The notes below the pieces were generated by a model. That model was not told the DNA's origin. It searched no databases and worked only from the letters and a program-made list of their open reading frames with translations. Position numbers and translations under genes: made by a program. A stretch of DNA of 64,000 bases from Bifidobacterium lemurum (GTDB taxonomy: Bacteria; Actinomycetota; Actinomycetes; Actinomycetales; Bifidobacteriaceae), in assembly GCF_014898175.1 (NCBI RefSeq), contig NZ_CP062948.1:1736001-1800000 (forward strand), given 5' to 3'. Shown piece after piece: positions 1 through 14,072 of the stretch (position 1 is the stretch's first letter; each line of letters starts with the position of its first letter).

Positions 1-2
1 GC

Positions 3-884
3 TTCGAGCCGAAGGACCATATGACCCTGGGCACCGGCGTGGCCGGCATCGACACGCGCCGCGGCGCGAAGGTCGGAGGCTCCCGCTTCTACTTCCTGCG
101 CGGCGCCGTGGCCCGCATGCAGATCGCGATGCTCACCATGGCCGTCGACCAGGCCGAGGCGAACGGCTTCACGCTCGCCATCACCCCCACGCTGGTGCGT
201 CCCGAGGTCATGCGCGGCACCGGTTTCCTCAACTCCCACGCCGACGAGATCTACCGTCTGCGCGAACCCGACGACCAGTATCTCGTCGGCACCTCCGAAG
301 TGGCGCTCGCCGGCATGCACGAGGACGAGATCCTCGACCTGTCGGGCGGTCCGCTGCGCTACTGCGGCTGGTCCTCCTGCTACCGCCGCGAGGCCGGCGC
401 CGCCGGCAAGGACACCTCCGGCATCATCCGCGTGCACCAGTTCGACAAGGTGGAGATGTTCGTCTACGCCCAGCAGGAGAACGCCCGCGAGGAGCACAAG
501 CATCTGCTCGCCATGGAGGAGGAGATGCTCGGCAAGGTCGAACTGCCGTACCGCGTGATCGACACCGCCGCCGGCGATTTGGGATCCTCGGCCGCCCGCA
601 AGTTCGACTGCGAGGCTTGGGTGCCCACCCAGGGCAAGTACCGCGAGCTGACCTCCACCTCGAACTGCACCGAATACCAGGCCCGTCGTCTGAACATCCG
701 CGAACGCGTCGAGGGCGGCACCCGTCCGGTCTCCACGTTGAACGGCACGCTGGCCACCACCCGCTGGCTGGTCGCGATCCTCGAGAACCACCAGCAGGCC
801 GACGGCTCCATCGTCATTCCCAAGGCCATGCGTCCGTATATGGGCGGCAAGGAAGTGATCGAGCCCACCGCGTGGGAGGCCTGA
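3..884 (+). CDS. serS: Seryl-tRNA synthetase, C-terminal part (5' end outside window)
   Basis: Class II aminoacyl-tRNA synthetase that charges tRNA-Ser in the cytoplasm. The reading frame is open from the window edge and begins inside [10 protein letters not shown], the conserved entry to the SerRS catalytic core, so the N-terminal coiled-coil arm is missing only because the window starts here. Motif 2 is seen around [19 protein letters not shown], and a motif 3-like [15 protein letters not shown] lies near the C-terminus. About 293 residues are present of a usual 420-430. A strong hairpin follows the stop, and a tRNA-Ser gene, its substrate, lies about 110 bp downstream. Identification is secure. 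Confidence 0.96.
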   Translation, partial: FEPKDHMTLGTGVAGIDTRRGAKVGGSRFYFLRGAVARMQIAMLTMAVDQAEANGFTLAITPTLVRPEVMRGTGFLNSHADEIYRLREPDDQYLVGTSEVALAGMHEDEILDLSGGPLRYCGWSSCYRREAGAAGKDTSGIIRVHQFDKVEMFVYAQQENAREEHKHLLAMEEEMLGKVELPYRVIDTAAGDLGSSAARKFDCEAWVPTQGKYRELTSTSNCTEYQARRLNIRERVEGGTRPVSTLNGTLATTRWLVAILENHQQADGSIVIPKAMRPYMGGKEVIEPTAWEA

Positions 885-902
885 CCAGCCGACGTTTGCA
901 AC

Positions 903-947
903 GCGTAATGCCGCCGCCCATGTCCGGGCGACGGCATTACGCCTTTT
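903..947 (+). terminator. Rho-independent terminator after serS
   Basis: An almost perfect hairpin with arms GCGTAATGCCG / CGGCATTACGC, extended inward by GC-rich pairing, is followed by five T. It sits 18 bp after the serS stop. Confidence 0.85.
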
Positions 948-996
948 TGCCGGGACGCATGCTGATCGAGGGGTGCGGTTAGCATAATGAACCCGA

Positions 997-1081
997 GGAT
1001 AGGTGTCCGAGCGGTCTAAGGAGACGGTCTTGAAAACCGTTGAGGGGCGACCCTCCGCGAGTTCGAATCTCGCCCTATCCG
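997..1081 (+). tRNA. tRNA-Ser (anticodon UGA)
   Basis: A class II tRNA with a long variable arm. The acceptor stem GGATAGG pairs with CCTATCC, the anticodon loop CTTGAAA gives TGA, and the T-arm GAGTTCGAATCTC is clear. The discriminator G at 1081 is followed by an encoded CCA (1082-1084). It lies directly downstream of serS. Confidence 0.95.
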
Positions 1082-1090
1082 CCATCAAGG

Positions 1091-1127
1091 CCCGGTGATC
1101 GTTGGAATCCAACGGTCGCCGGGTTTT
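1091..1127 (+). terminator. Terminator after tRNA-Ser
   Basis: Inverted repeat CCCGGTGATCGTTGG / CCAACGGTCGCCGGG with a 3-nt loop, followed by TTTT. The remaining 240 bp to the next gene hold no recognisable gene. Confidence 0.75.
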
Positions 1128-1366
1128 CGTATGCCGATGCGGGCCCGGGCCCGGACCCGTTCCCGTGGGGGTCGGGGGTTCCACGCGGGCGAGGCAAGTA
1201 ACCAACCATTAATACTCGGCCCGTTCTTTTTACGGTTGCGTAACAGCCGTAGGGCGGTTGCGCAAACCGCATGCGCCAGAATCGAAGCCATACGCGACGG
1301 CGCGATGGCCTCCCCGGTCGTCGCGCCGTCGCCATCGGATAACGCAAGGCGACGATTGGAGCTGAG

Positions 1367-2437
1367 ATGGCACTGCAATTGGCAAGTCTGCTCGACGATC
1401 CCGTCCAGACGGTGAGTCTGGACACCTTCAGCGGATTGAACAAAGGCGATCCGGCACCGTTCTGGCTGTTTCAGGGCGTCTGCGGAGCGTGGGGCATCAA
1501 CCACGAACGCGCCGAGCTCAACCTCATCACCGTCTCGGAGAACGCCACATTCGTGCTGCTGCTCGACGGCGTGGCCGAAGGCGTGGTGCGCGTCTCGCAA
1601 CCGGGATATGTCGGCGGTCCCGAAGCGGTGGCCTCGGAGATCAGCTGGCTCAATGCGCTGCATGATATCGACGGCGTCACCCTCATCAATCCCGTGCCTA
1701 CCGTGCGCGGCACGTTCATCACCACGATCCGCGATCTGAACGGCGTGGGTTGGACGGTGATCTCCACCAAATTCGTCGAGGGCACCGTTCTGGAGGACCT
1801 CGACAATCCCGCTCCCTACTACCGCACCATCGGAAGCTGGGCGGCCCGGTTCCACGAGCAGTCCCGCCGGTGGGACCCGCCGTACGGCTTCGTCCGTTTC
1901 AATTGGGACATCTCCAATATGGTCGGTCCCTCGCCGCGATGGGGACGATGGGAGACCGCGCCGCTGGAACCGGCCGAACGGGAGCTGTGCGACAAGGCGT
2001 TGTGGAAAGCTCTGGACGTGATGATGAAGGCGCCCCGCACCAATGAGACCTGGGGACTGATCCACGCCGATCTGCGTCCGTCGAACGTCATCAGAGGGGA
2101 CGACGGCACGTTGACCATCATCGACTTCGACGACGCCGGATACAGCTGGTACCTCTACGACTACGCCGCCTCGCTGAGCTTCGTCGAACACAAGCCCTAC
2201 GCTCCCGAACTCGCCCAGGCCTGGGTCGCGGGATACCAGGAGGTCGCCGGCGCGTTCGACGACGAGCAGTTGGAGATGATGTCCGCGCTGTCGATGATCC
2301 GCAGAATGCAGATGCTCGGCTGGACGGTCAGCCACCGCGAGGACGCGCTGCCCGACGGTCTGTCCGCCGAAGAGGCGCCCGGCAGCGTGGAATGCGCCGA
2401 ACGCTATCTGCGCGATCCGCTCTGGCTGCTGCGCTGA
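1367..2437 (+). CDS. APH/choline-kinase-fold phosphotransferase, candidate ethanolamine kinase
   Basis: Predicted cytoplasmic small-molecule kinase of the aminoglycoside-phosphotransferase fold, 356 aa. The catalytic loop GLIHADLRPSNVI (HxDxxxxN) and the metal-binding IIDFDDAG lie around residues 228-260, as in choline/ethanolamine kinases, homoserine kinase II and SrkA. The start is supported by GGAG five bases upstream of ATG. It is the first gene of a same-strand group with an ethanolamine-type permease (88 bp on) and a class III PLP enzyme resembling phosphoethanolamine phospho-lyase, so phosphorylation of ethanolamine is the best inferred role. Hydroxylysine kinase has the same fold and also partners a phospho-lyase, so the substrate is not settled. 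Fold call high, substrate moderate. Confidence 0.72.
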   Translation: MALQLASLLDDPVQTVSLDTFSGLNKGDPAPFWLFQGVCGAWGINHERAELNLITVSENATFVLLLDGVAEGVVRVSQPGYVGGPEAVASEISWLNALHDIDGVTLINPVPTVRGTFITTIRDLNGVGWTVISTKFVEGTVLEDLDNPAPYYRTIGSWAARFHEQSRRWDPPYGFVRFNWDISNMVGPSPRWGRWETAPLEPAERELCDKALWKALDVMMKAPRTNETWGLIHADLRPSNVIRGDDGTLTIIDFDDAGYSWYLYDYAASLSFVEHKPYAPELAQAWVAGYQEVAGAFDDEQLEMMSALSMIRRMQMLGWTVSHREDALPDGLSAEEAPGSVECAERYLRDPLWLLR

Positions 2438-2524
2438 GCCCGGCGCGCGAATCCAAGATTTCATAACTGAACCCGATAACTGAACCAGGCAACCCGAACC
2501 CACGACACACCATAGAGAGGAACG

Positions 2525-4027
<1,503 letters not shown>

Positions 4028-4138
4028 TATCCGGCGGGACCCAACAACATCGACCACAACGGATGCCGGCGTTCCGGACGCGCACGCGGCCGGGCGCCGG
4101 CTCCGTCCGCCCATCGGGCGGGTATGAAGAAGGACATC

Positions 4139-5503
4139 ATGGCAACACGTTCAACGATTATGGACACCAACAGCTTCCGCCCCCAGATGGCGGCGGCGCT
4201 CGACCCGCGCACGCGCGCCCTCACCGAGGAGCGAGAGGTGCTGGGGCCCGCCTACCGGCTGTTCTACCGCAAGCCGGTGCATCTGGTCACCGGCCGTGGA
4301 TCCCACCTGTGGGACGCGGACGGTGTGGAATACCTCGACGTCTACAACAACGTGGCGTCGGTCGGGCACTGCCATCCCCGCGTGGTGGAGGCCCTCTCCA
4401 AGCAGGCGGCGTCGCTGAACACGCACACCCGCTATCTGCATGAGAACGTGCTGCGGTACGCCGAGGACATCCTCTCGACGATGCCCGACGAGCTCGACCG
4501 CGTCATGTTCCAGTGCACGGGCTCCGAGGCGAACGACCTCGCGGTGCGCGTGGCCCAGGCGTACACCGGCGGCGAAGGGGTGATCGTCACCGCCGAGGCC
4601 TATCACGGCAACTCCGATCTCACCTCGAAACTCTCGCCGGCGTTGGGCACCGCGCAGACGTTGGGGCTGACGATGCGTATGATCCCCACGCCGGACACCT
4701 ACCGCGTGGCCATCGATGGCAGGCCCGCGGCCGCATGCTCCCCCGAGGAGTTCGGAGCGTGGATGGCGGGCGAGGTGCGCAGGGCCGTGGCCGACATGGA
4801 ACGCCACGGCATCCGGTTCGCCGCGCTGCTGGCCGATTCGATTTTCTCGTCCGACGGCGTCTATCCGGACCCGGTGGGGTATCTCAAGCCGGTGATCGAC
4901 GCCGTGCACGAGTTGGGCGGCGTGTGGATCGCCGACGAGGTGCAGCCGGGATTCACCCGCACGGGAGACTCGTTCTGGGGATTCGGCAGACAGGGGATCG
5001 TGCCCGATTTGGTCACCTCCGGCAAGCCGATGGCCAACGGGCTGCCCACCTCGATGATGGCCGCCCGCCACGAGGTGCTCGAGCCGTTCGCCTCGTCCAT
5101 CCCGTATTTCAACACCTTCGGCGGCAATCCGGTGTGCATGGCGGCGGCCCAGGCGGTGCTCGACGTGATGCGCGACGAGGACACGATGGGCAACGCCAAA
5201 CGCGTCGGCGCGATATTCAGGCAGGCGGTGTCCGGTCTGATGGACGCGCATCCCTGCATCGGCGACGTGCGCGGCGCCGGTCTGTACATCGGCTGCGAGA
5301 TCGTCAAGCCCGGCACCAAGGAACCCGATCAGGCGACCGCGCTCGACATCCTCGAAACCCTGCGATCCCACCGCATCCTCACCTCGGTGTGCGGGCGTTA
5401 CGGCAACATCCTCAAGCTGCGCCCGCCGCTGGTGTTCAGCGAATCCGACGTGGACTGGTTCATGGACGGCTTCAGCGCCACGCTCAAGGAACTGGGATTG
5501 TGA
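4139..5503 (+). CDS. Class III PLP enzyme, candidate phosphoethanolamine phospho-lyase
   Basis: PLP-dependent enzyme of the class III aminotransferase fold, 454 aa. Residues around 60-110 (NVASVGHCHPRVVEAL, then LNTHTRYLHENVLRYA) match the ethanolamine-phosphate / hydroxylysine-phosphate phospho-lyase group (AGXT2L1/2) better than ordinary transaminases. The PLP-binding lysine is in TSGKPMANGLP and the cofactor aspartate in IADEVQPGFTRTG. The expected reaction is phosphoethanolamine to acetaldehyde, ammonia and phosphate. The start at 4139 is preferred over ATG 4124 because AAGAAGGA lies just upstream of it. The stop overlaps the start of the GntR gene. A plain aminotransferase role cannot be excluded. 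Confidence 0.75.
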   Translation: MATRSTIMDTNSFRPQMAAALDPRTRALTEEREVLGPAYRLFYRKPVHLVTGRGSHLWDADGVEYLDVYNNVASVGHCHPRVVEALSKQAASLNTHTRYLHENVLRYAEDILSTMPDELDRVMFQCTGSEANDLAVRVAQAYTGGEGVIVTAEAYHGNSDLTSKLSPALGTAQTLGLTMRMIPTPDTYRVAIDGRPAAACSPEEFGAWMAGEVRRAVADMERHGIRFAALLADSIFSSDGVYPDPVGYLKPVIDAVHELGGVWIADEVQPGFTRTGDSFWGFGRQGIVPDLVTSGKPMANGLPTSMMAARHEVLEPFASSIPYFNTFGGNPVCMAAAQAVLDVMRDEDTMGNAKRVGAIFRQAVSGLMDAHPCIGDVRGAGLYIGCEIVKPGTKEPDQATALDILETLRSHRILTSVCGRYGNILKLRPPLVFSESDVDWFMDGFSATLKELGL

Positions 5504-6231
5504 GCGACGAGACCGTCCGCCGCCTGCGCGCTCTGATTCGCGCGCGGGAGCTGATGCCGGGGGAGCGGCTGGGCGTCGAACGCGCCTTGGCCGAATCCCT
5601 CGGCGTCAGCCGCGCCGATCTGCGTTCGGCGCTGGAGCGGATGGAGGCCGATCACGAGATCCGCCGCACCATCGGGCGCGGAGGCGGCGTCTTCGTGTCG
5701 GACGGCCGGCTGGAACGCAACATCAACACCGTCGAGTCGCTGCCCGCCATCGCCAGACGGCAGGGGAGGGTGCTGCGCTCCCGGGTGCTGCGCGCGGTGA
5801 TCGCGCCCGCCTCTCCCTCCGACATCCGCCTGCTCGAATTGGACGGACCCCATCCGATGGTGTACGACATCACCCGGTTGCGCCTGATCGAAGGGACGCC
5901 GCTGTCGTTGGAGATCAGCCGGCTTCCGGCCGCGCTGTTCCCCGGACTGCTCACCTTGGACCTGACGGAGCCGTTCTACACGCTGTTCGAGCGGGATTAC
6001 GGCGTGCGGCCCGCATGCGTCGACGAAACCCTGGAAACCGTGCTCGCCGATCCGGATCAGGCCGCAAGCCTCGGCGTGCGGGATTCGGACCCGCTGGTGC
6101 GCATACGGCGCGTCGCCCGGAGCGGGGAGGGGACTCCGTTCGAACGCGCCACGGACGTGTACGTCGCCTCGCGGATGCGGTTCACCATGCACCATTCCGG
6201 ATACGTGCGGTTGTCGGCCACCCAGCGATAG
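5500..6231 (+). CDS. GntR-family (HutC/UTRA type) transcriptional regulator
   Basis: DNA-binding regulator of 243 aa. An N-terminal winged helix (residues about 5-65, containing GERLGVERALAESLGVSRAD) is followed by a UTRA effector domain (about 90-240; PMVYDITRLRLIEGTPLSLE, ending in FTMHHSGYV). The GTG start overlaps the TGA of the phospho-lyase by four bases and has AAGGA eight bases upstream, so the two are translationally coupled. Coupling makes it the likely local regulator of the kinase/permease/phospho-lyase genes, with a small ligand bound by UTRA. The operator was not identified. Confidence 0.85.
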   Translation: MSDETVRRLRALIRARELMPGERLGVERALAESLGVSRADLRSALERMEADHEIRRTIGRGGGVFVSDGRLERNINTVESLPAIARRQGRVLRSRVLRAVIAPASPSDIRLLELDGPHPMVYDITRLRLIEGTPLSLEISRLPAALFPGLLTLDLTEPFYTLFERDYGVRPACVDETLETVLADPDQAASLGVRDSDPLVRIRRVARSGEGTPFERATDVYVASRMRFTMHHSGYVRLSATQR

Positions 6232-6307
6232 TCTTGGATGGTCTTGGGGCAGGACGGCGCCGCGCGTTCGGTGGCCGGGAATGCGGCGCGGCGACGAAGG
6301 AGGGGAT

Positions 6308-6931
6308 GTGGGACGGTCCGTCATCACCGATGTGATATTCGATTTCGGCGGCGTGTTGGTCGATTTCCAGCCGAGGCTCGCGTTGGAGGGGCAGTATCCG
6401 CCCGGCGTGGTCGATATGTTCTTCGACCCGGCGGACCGTTTCGGCTATCGCTACTACGAGCGGAAGGCCAATCTGGGATGGAGCGAGGAGCGGGTGCTCG
6501 CCGATTACGAGGCTCAGCACGGTCCCGCGGTCGCGTGGGTGTTCCGGGTGCTGCTCGAGCGGCAGGGGATGGCCCTCGCCGGCATGATGCCCGGCATGGG
6601 GGAGTTGCTGCGCGATCTGGACGCGTCGGGGATCCGCATGTGGGGGCTGACGAATTTCACGACCGGCTATGTCGAGGCCGCCCGCGAGCGGTTCCCCGAA
6701 CTGCGGTTGCTGACGGATGTGGTGGTCTCGTCCGAAGAGGGCATGATCAAGCCGGATCCGCGGATCTTCCGTCGTGCCGTCGCGCGCTTCGGCGTCGATC
6801 CCGCGCGCACGGCGTTCGTGGACGACAAGCGGCGCAACGCCGACGTGGCGACTTCGGAGGGGCTGAGGGGCGTCCTCTTCGCCGACGCCGATCAATTACG
6901 TAGGGATTTTTTACAGCAAAAGGAGCATTAA
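6308..6931 (+). CDS. HAD-superfamily hydrolase (YihX-like phosphatase)
   Basis: Predicted cytoplasmic phosphatase of 207 aa. All four HAD motifs are visible: IFDFGGVLVD (nucleophile Asp; second position Gly, as in YihX-type enzymes), GLTNFT, KPDPRIFRRA and AFVDDKRRNADVA. A GTG start at 6308 is chosen because AAGGAGG lies just upstream, though only four bases away; ATG at 6281 would add nine residues with a weaker site. It lies 76 bp after the GntR gene on the same strand and may belong to that cluster or stand alone. The substrate is unknown. Confidence 0.8.
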   Translation: MGRSVITDVIFDFGGVLVDFQPRLALEGQYPPGVVDMFFDPADRFGYRYYERKANLGWSEERVLADYEAQHGPAVAWVFRVLLERQGMALAGMMPGMGELLRDLDASGIRMWGLTNFTTGYVEAARERFPELRLLTDVVVSSEEGMIKPDPRIFRRAVARFGVDPARTAFVDDKRRNADVATSEGLRGVLFADADQLRRDFLQQKEH

Positions 6932-7014
6932 CAAAATACGGAAATGGTAAAAAGCTTGAAAAATAAAGGTTTTTAGGCTTTTTCTAATTTGGACACGCAA
7001 TATTGTTAGCGAAG

Positions 7015-7043
7015 TTGACATTTATTCTCGGGCACCGTATATT
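7015..7043 (+). promoter_or_regulatory. Near-consensus sigma-70-type promoter of the lnp operon
   Basis: TTGACA (7015-7020), a 17-bp spacer and TATATT (7038-7043) lie 55 bp before the first lnp-operon gene. The surrounding 165 bp (6932-7097) are markedly A+T-rich compared with the rest of the window. An imperfect AAAAAGC/GCTTTTT hairpin at about 6951-6985 may terminate the preceding HAD gene. Confidence 0.75.
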
Positions 7044-7097
7044 GATACTCAGCTATCACAGAGGAGTGATGGTGAACATTCACAAGGAGTTAGAGAT

Positions 7098-8414
7098 ATG
7101 GTTTCGCACAACAAACGCTTCATAGCCGCTCTGGCCTCCGTCGCCGCGATGGGCATCGCCCTGTCCGGCTGCGGCAGCGCCGGTGGCGACACCGCCAGCG
7201 ATGGCGCGACCTCGGGTGAGCCCGTCGAGATCACCTACATGCACCGTCTGCCCGATAGCGAGGGCATGACCCAGGTGAACGACATCGTCAAGAAGTGGAA
7301 CGACGAGCATCCGGACATCCAGGTCACCGCCACCAAGTTCGACGGCAACGCCTCCGACATGATCAAGAAGCTCGAGACCGACGTCAAGTCCGGCGAGGCG
7401 CCCGACCTGGCGCAGATCGGCTACTCCGAGCTGCCCGAGGTCTTCACCAAGGGCCTGCTGGAGGACGTCACCGAAGAGGCCGCCAAGTATCAGGACCACT
7501 TCGCCGAAGGACCCTTCAATCTGATGCAGGTCGGCGGCAAGACCTACGGCCTGCCGCAGGACACCGGCCCGCTGGTCTACTACTACAACGCCACCGCCTT
7601 CGAGGAGCTGGGCCTGAGCGTGCCCACCACCCAGGAGGAGCTCATCGAGTCCGCCAAGAAGGCCGCCGAGCAGGGCAAGTACATCCTGTCCTACCAGGCC
7701 GACGAAGCCGGCAACATGTTCCCCAGTCTGGCCGGAGCCTCCGAGGCGTGGTACACCGTCGAGGATGACGCCTGGGTCGTCAACACCGAAACCGCCGGCT
7801 CCGACGCCGTGGCCTCCGTGTTCCAGGAGCTGATCGACAGCAGCGCCGTGGCCACCAGCCCGCGTTGGGATCCCTCCTTCGACGCCTCCCTGCAGGACGG
7901 CTCCCTGATCGGCACCATCGGCGCCGGCTGGGAAGCCCCGCTGCTCATGGATTCCATCGGTGATGCCCAGAAGGGCCAGTGGCGCGTCGCCCAGCTCGGC
8001 GATTGGTTCGAGAACGACGGCAAGTCCGGCCCCGACGGTGGCTCCGGCGTGGCCGTCCTCAAGGGCTCCGAGCATCCGGCCGAGGCCATGGAGTTCCTCG
8101 ACTGGTTCAACACCCAGGTCGCCGATCTGGTCTCCCAGGGCCTGGTCGTGGCCGCCAGCACCGAAGCCGCCGAAACCCCGTCCGATTGGGCCGAGTTCTA
8201 CGGTGGCCAGGACGTGATGGCCGAGCTCGCCACCGCCAACGACAACATGGGCGAGTTCACCTACATGCCCGGCTACTCCGCGGTGGGCGCCGCGATGAAG
8301 GAAACCGCCGCCAAGGCGGTGGACGGTTCCGGCAAGGTCGCGGACGTCTTCGCCACGGCCCAGTCCACCTCCATCGAGACCCTCAAGAACCTCGGACTGA
8401 CCGTAGCCGAGTAA
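7098..8414 (+). CDS. gltA: ABC transporter solute-binding lipoprotein for lacto-N-biose/galacto-N-biose
   Basis: Extracellular sugar-binding lipoprotein of the family 1 solute-binding fold, 438 aa. The signal peptide ends in a lipobox (ALSGCG), with the lipidated Cys at about residue 25. The mature part resembles the GNB/LNB-binding protein (GL-BP) of Bifidobacterium longum, and the gene stands at the same place, first in the GL-BP/permease/permease/lnpA order. It delivers the disaccharide to the two permeases that follow; the ATPase is not encoded here and is probably shared. AAGGAG lies upstream of the ATG. A hairpin with a T-run follows the gene and probably raises its expression over the rest. 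Confidence 0.9.
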   Translation: MVSHNKRFIAALASVAAMGIALSGCGSAGGDTASDGATSGEPVEITYMHRLPDSEGMTQVNDIVKKWNDEHPDIQVTATKFDGNASDMIKKLETDVKSGEAPDLAQIGYSELPEVFTKGLLEDVTEEAAKYQDHFAEGPFNLMQVGGKTYGLPQDTGPLVYYYNATAFEELGLSVPTTQEELIESAKKAAEQGKYILSYQADEAGNMFPSLAGASEAWYTVEDDAWVVNTETAGSDAVASVFQELIDSSAVATSPRWDPSFDASLQDGSLIGTIGAGWEAPLLMDSIGDAQKGQWRVAQLGDWFENDGKSGPDGGSGVAVLKGSEHPAEAMEFLDWFNTQVADLVSQGLVVAASTEAAETPSDWAEFYGGQDVMAELATANDNMGEFTYMPGYSAVGAAMKETAAKAVDGSGKVADVFATAQSTSIETLKNLGLTVAE

Positions 8415-8475
8415 GCGGATCGATGAGCCGCCGGGGCCTTTCCCGGCGAGCGTGATCCGTCCCACCTCACAACCG

Positions 8476-8508
8476 AAAGGCCGGAGCTTCAAACCCTCCG
8501 GCCTTTTG
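8476..8508 (+). terminator. Intra-operon attenuating terminator
   Basis: AAAGGCCGGAG / CTCCGGCCTTTT hairpin between the binding-protein gene and the first permease. Partial termination here would give more binding protein than membrane subunits, a common arrangement in ABC sugar operons. Confidence 0.75.
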
Positions 8509-8558
8509 TTGTTCAGGCCAATGTTGTCCTCAGTTTCCTTGAAAGACAAGGTAGTGCA

Positions 8559-9530
8559 ATGACTGCAACCACACAATCCGCGAAGGCGGGCGGCGCGCGT
8601 CGCGCGGCCAAGCCGAAGCGGTCGAACGCCGCGAAACGCGAGAATCGCACCGGCTGGGCGTTTATGGCGCCGTTCGGCATCCTGTTCGCCCTCGTATTCA
8701 TCCTGCCCATCATCTGGGCCATCTATTCCAGCTTCTTCCGCCAGGTGTCCGAAGGCGGCGGCGCGTACGGCGGCGGCGAACTCGTCAACAAGTTCGTCGG
8801 CTTCGAGAACTTCCAGTACGTGCTCACCTCATCCAACTTCTGGGGCGGCATCGGCCGCGTGCTCATCTACACCCTCATCCAAGTGCCCATCATGATCATC
8901 GCCGCCCTCGCGCTGGCCATGGTCATCGACTCCTTCGTCGTCAAGCACATCACCGGTTTCCGTCTGGGCTACTTCCTGCCCTACGCCATCCCCGGCGTCG
9001 TGGCCTCGATCATCTGGGTGTACCTCTACAACGGCCAGATCTCCCCGATCGTCAAAGGTCTGGCGGCCCTGGGCATCAACGTCGACTTCTTCGCCGACAA
9101 CATCGTGCTCGCCTCCATGGCCAACATCACCACCTGGACCTTCACCGGCTACAACATGCTGATCTTCCTGGCCGCATTGCAGGCCATCCCGCACGAGCTG
9201 TACGAGGCGGCGCGCATCGACGGCGCGAACGGCTTCCAGATCGCGATGAAGATCAAGCTGCCGAACGTGCGCTCCGCCGCCCTGCTCGCCATGCTGCTGT
9301 CCATCGTCGGCACCATCCAGCTGTTCAACGAGCCGCAGATCATGCAGACCGCCGACCCCGGCATCTCCAAATCGTATACGCCGATGATGATGGCCATGAA
9401 CACCTCGCAGGGCACCCTCACCCCCGGCGGTGACGGCCCGGCCTCGGCCATCGCCATCGTGATGGCGCTGATCGCGGGCGTGCTCGCCATGGCCTACGCC
9501 CTCGTCGAAAGGAATGTGAACGCGGAATGA
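8559..9530 (+). CDS. gltB: ABC sugar permease, lnp operon subunit 1
   Basis: Inner-membrane permease subunit of 323 aa with a basic cytoplasmic N-terminus (residues 1-30) and six predicted membrane helices. The EAA loop EAARIDGANGFQIAMKIKLP near residue 220 contacts the ATPase. It is of the MalF/LacF type and pairs with the next gene, which starts four bases before its stop. By position and family it is the first permease of the lacto-N-biose/galacto-N-biose importer. Confidence 0.9.
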   Translation: MTATTQSAKAGGARRAAKPKRSNAAKRENRTGWAFMAPFGILFALVFILPIIWAIYSSFFRQVSEGGGAYGGGELVNKFVGFENFQYVLTSSNFWGGIGRVLIYTLIQVPIMIIAALALAMVIDSFVVKHITGFRLGYFLPYAIPGVVASIIWVYLYNGQISPIVKGLAALGINVDFFADNIVLASMANITTWTFTGYNMLIFLAALQAIPHELYEAARIDGANGFQIAMKIKLPNVRSAALLAMLLSIVGTIQLFNEPQIMQTADPGISKSYTPMMMAMNTSQGTLTPGGDGPASAIAIVMALIAGVLAMAYALVERNVNAE

Positions 9531-10465
9531 TCGCCATGTCCTCACAGGCGCGCGCCCGCAGGAAAGCCGAGAAGCTCCAGGCGAAGGCGGCCAACGACCT
9601 GCCCCGCTCGATGCGTCCGTCCCCGGTCGTCAAGGTCATCACCATCGTGGTGCTGGTCGCGGCCCTGATCTACTTCCTCTTCCCGATCTACTGGGCGATC
9701 ATCGCCTCGACGAAGACCCCCTCGCAGATGACCGGCAGCAACGGTCTGTGGTTCGCGGTCGGCATCGACCAGCTGCCCGACGCCATCGCCACCAACTACT
9801 CCAAGCTGTTGGGGTGGACCCGCGGCCAGTTCTGGCGCTGGGTGCTCAACTCGCTGATCTACTCGGGCGTCTCCGCCGCCGTCGGCACCATCGTGGCCGT
9901 CATGGCCGGCTATGCCACCGCGAAGTTCAACTTCCGCGGCAAGAACGCCGCCATCGGCATCATCATGGGCTGCATGCTCATGCCCGCCGCCCTGCTGACC
10001 ATCCCGCAGTACTCGATCTTCCACGCGGTGCACCTGACCAACACCATGCTCGCCGTGATCATCCCCTGCTCGGTCTCGCCCTTCGGATTCTTCCTGGGCC
10101 GCGTGTACGCGCAGAGCTCCGTGCCGAACGAACTGCTGGAGGCCGCCCGCATCGACGGCGCCGGCGAAGCCCGCATCTTCTTCACGATCGTGCTGAGGAT
10201 CCTCGCCCCCGCCATGGTGACGATCTTCCTCTTCCTGTTCGTGGCCACCTGGAACAACTTCCTGCTGCCGTTGATGATGCTCTCCTCCGACACGCTCAAG
10301 CCGGTCACGCTCGGTTTGTACGGCATGGTCTCCCTGGCCACGTTCAACGATCGAGGAGCCTTGATGATGGGCGCGCTGCTCGGCGTGCTTCCGGTGATCG
10401 TGCTCTTCCTCGGCCTGCAGCGCTACTGGCAGGCCGGCCTCGCCGCCGGCGCGGTCAAGGGCTGA
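9527..10465 (+). CDS. gltC: ABC sugar permease, lnp operon subunit 2
   Basis: Inner-membrane permease subunit of the MalG type, 312 aa, six predicted helices, EAA loop EAARIDGAGEARIFFTIVLR near residue 205. ATG 9527 overlaps the TGA of the preceding permease (ATGA); ATG 9536 is an in-frame alternative. It forms the membrane channel with the upstream permease. A 124-bp gap containing the lnpA ribosome-binding site follows. Confidence 0.9.
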   Translation: MIAMSSQARARRKAEKLQAKAANDLPRSMRPSPVVKVITIVVLVAALIYFLFPIYWAIIASTKTPSQMTGSNGLWFAVGIDQLPDAIATNYSKLLGWTRGQFWRWVLNSLIYSGVSAAVGTIVAVMAGYATAKFNFRGKNAAIGIIMGCMLMPAALLTIPQYSIFHAVHLTNTMLAVIIPCSVSPFGFFLGRVYAQSSVPNELLEAARIDGAGEARIFFTIVLRILAPAMVTIFLFLFVATWNNFLLPLMMLSSDTLKPVTLGLYGMVSLATFNDRGALMMGALLGVLPVIVLFLGLQRYWQAGLAAGAVKG

Positions 10466-10589
10466 TCCTTCAAAACCCCGCAACTTGTCGTGCCGGGCGC
10501 CGCATCGGTGTCTTGTGCAGTCAGGGAGGCCGACGCGCCGCCCGGCATGGCATCGTATTTCCCCTCCCACATCCCAAGGAGACACAACC

Positions 10590-14071
<3,482 letters not shown>

Positions 14072-14072
14072 C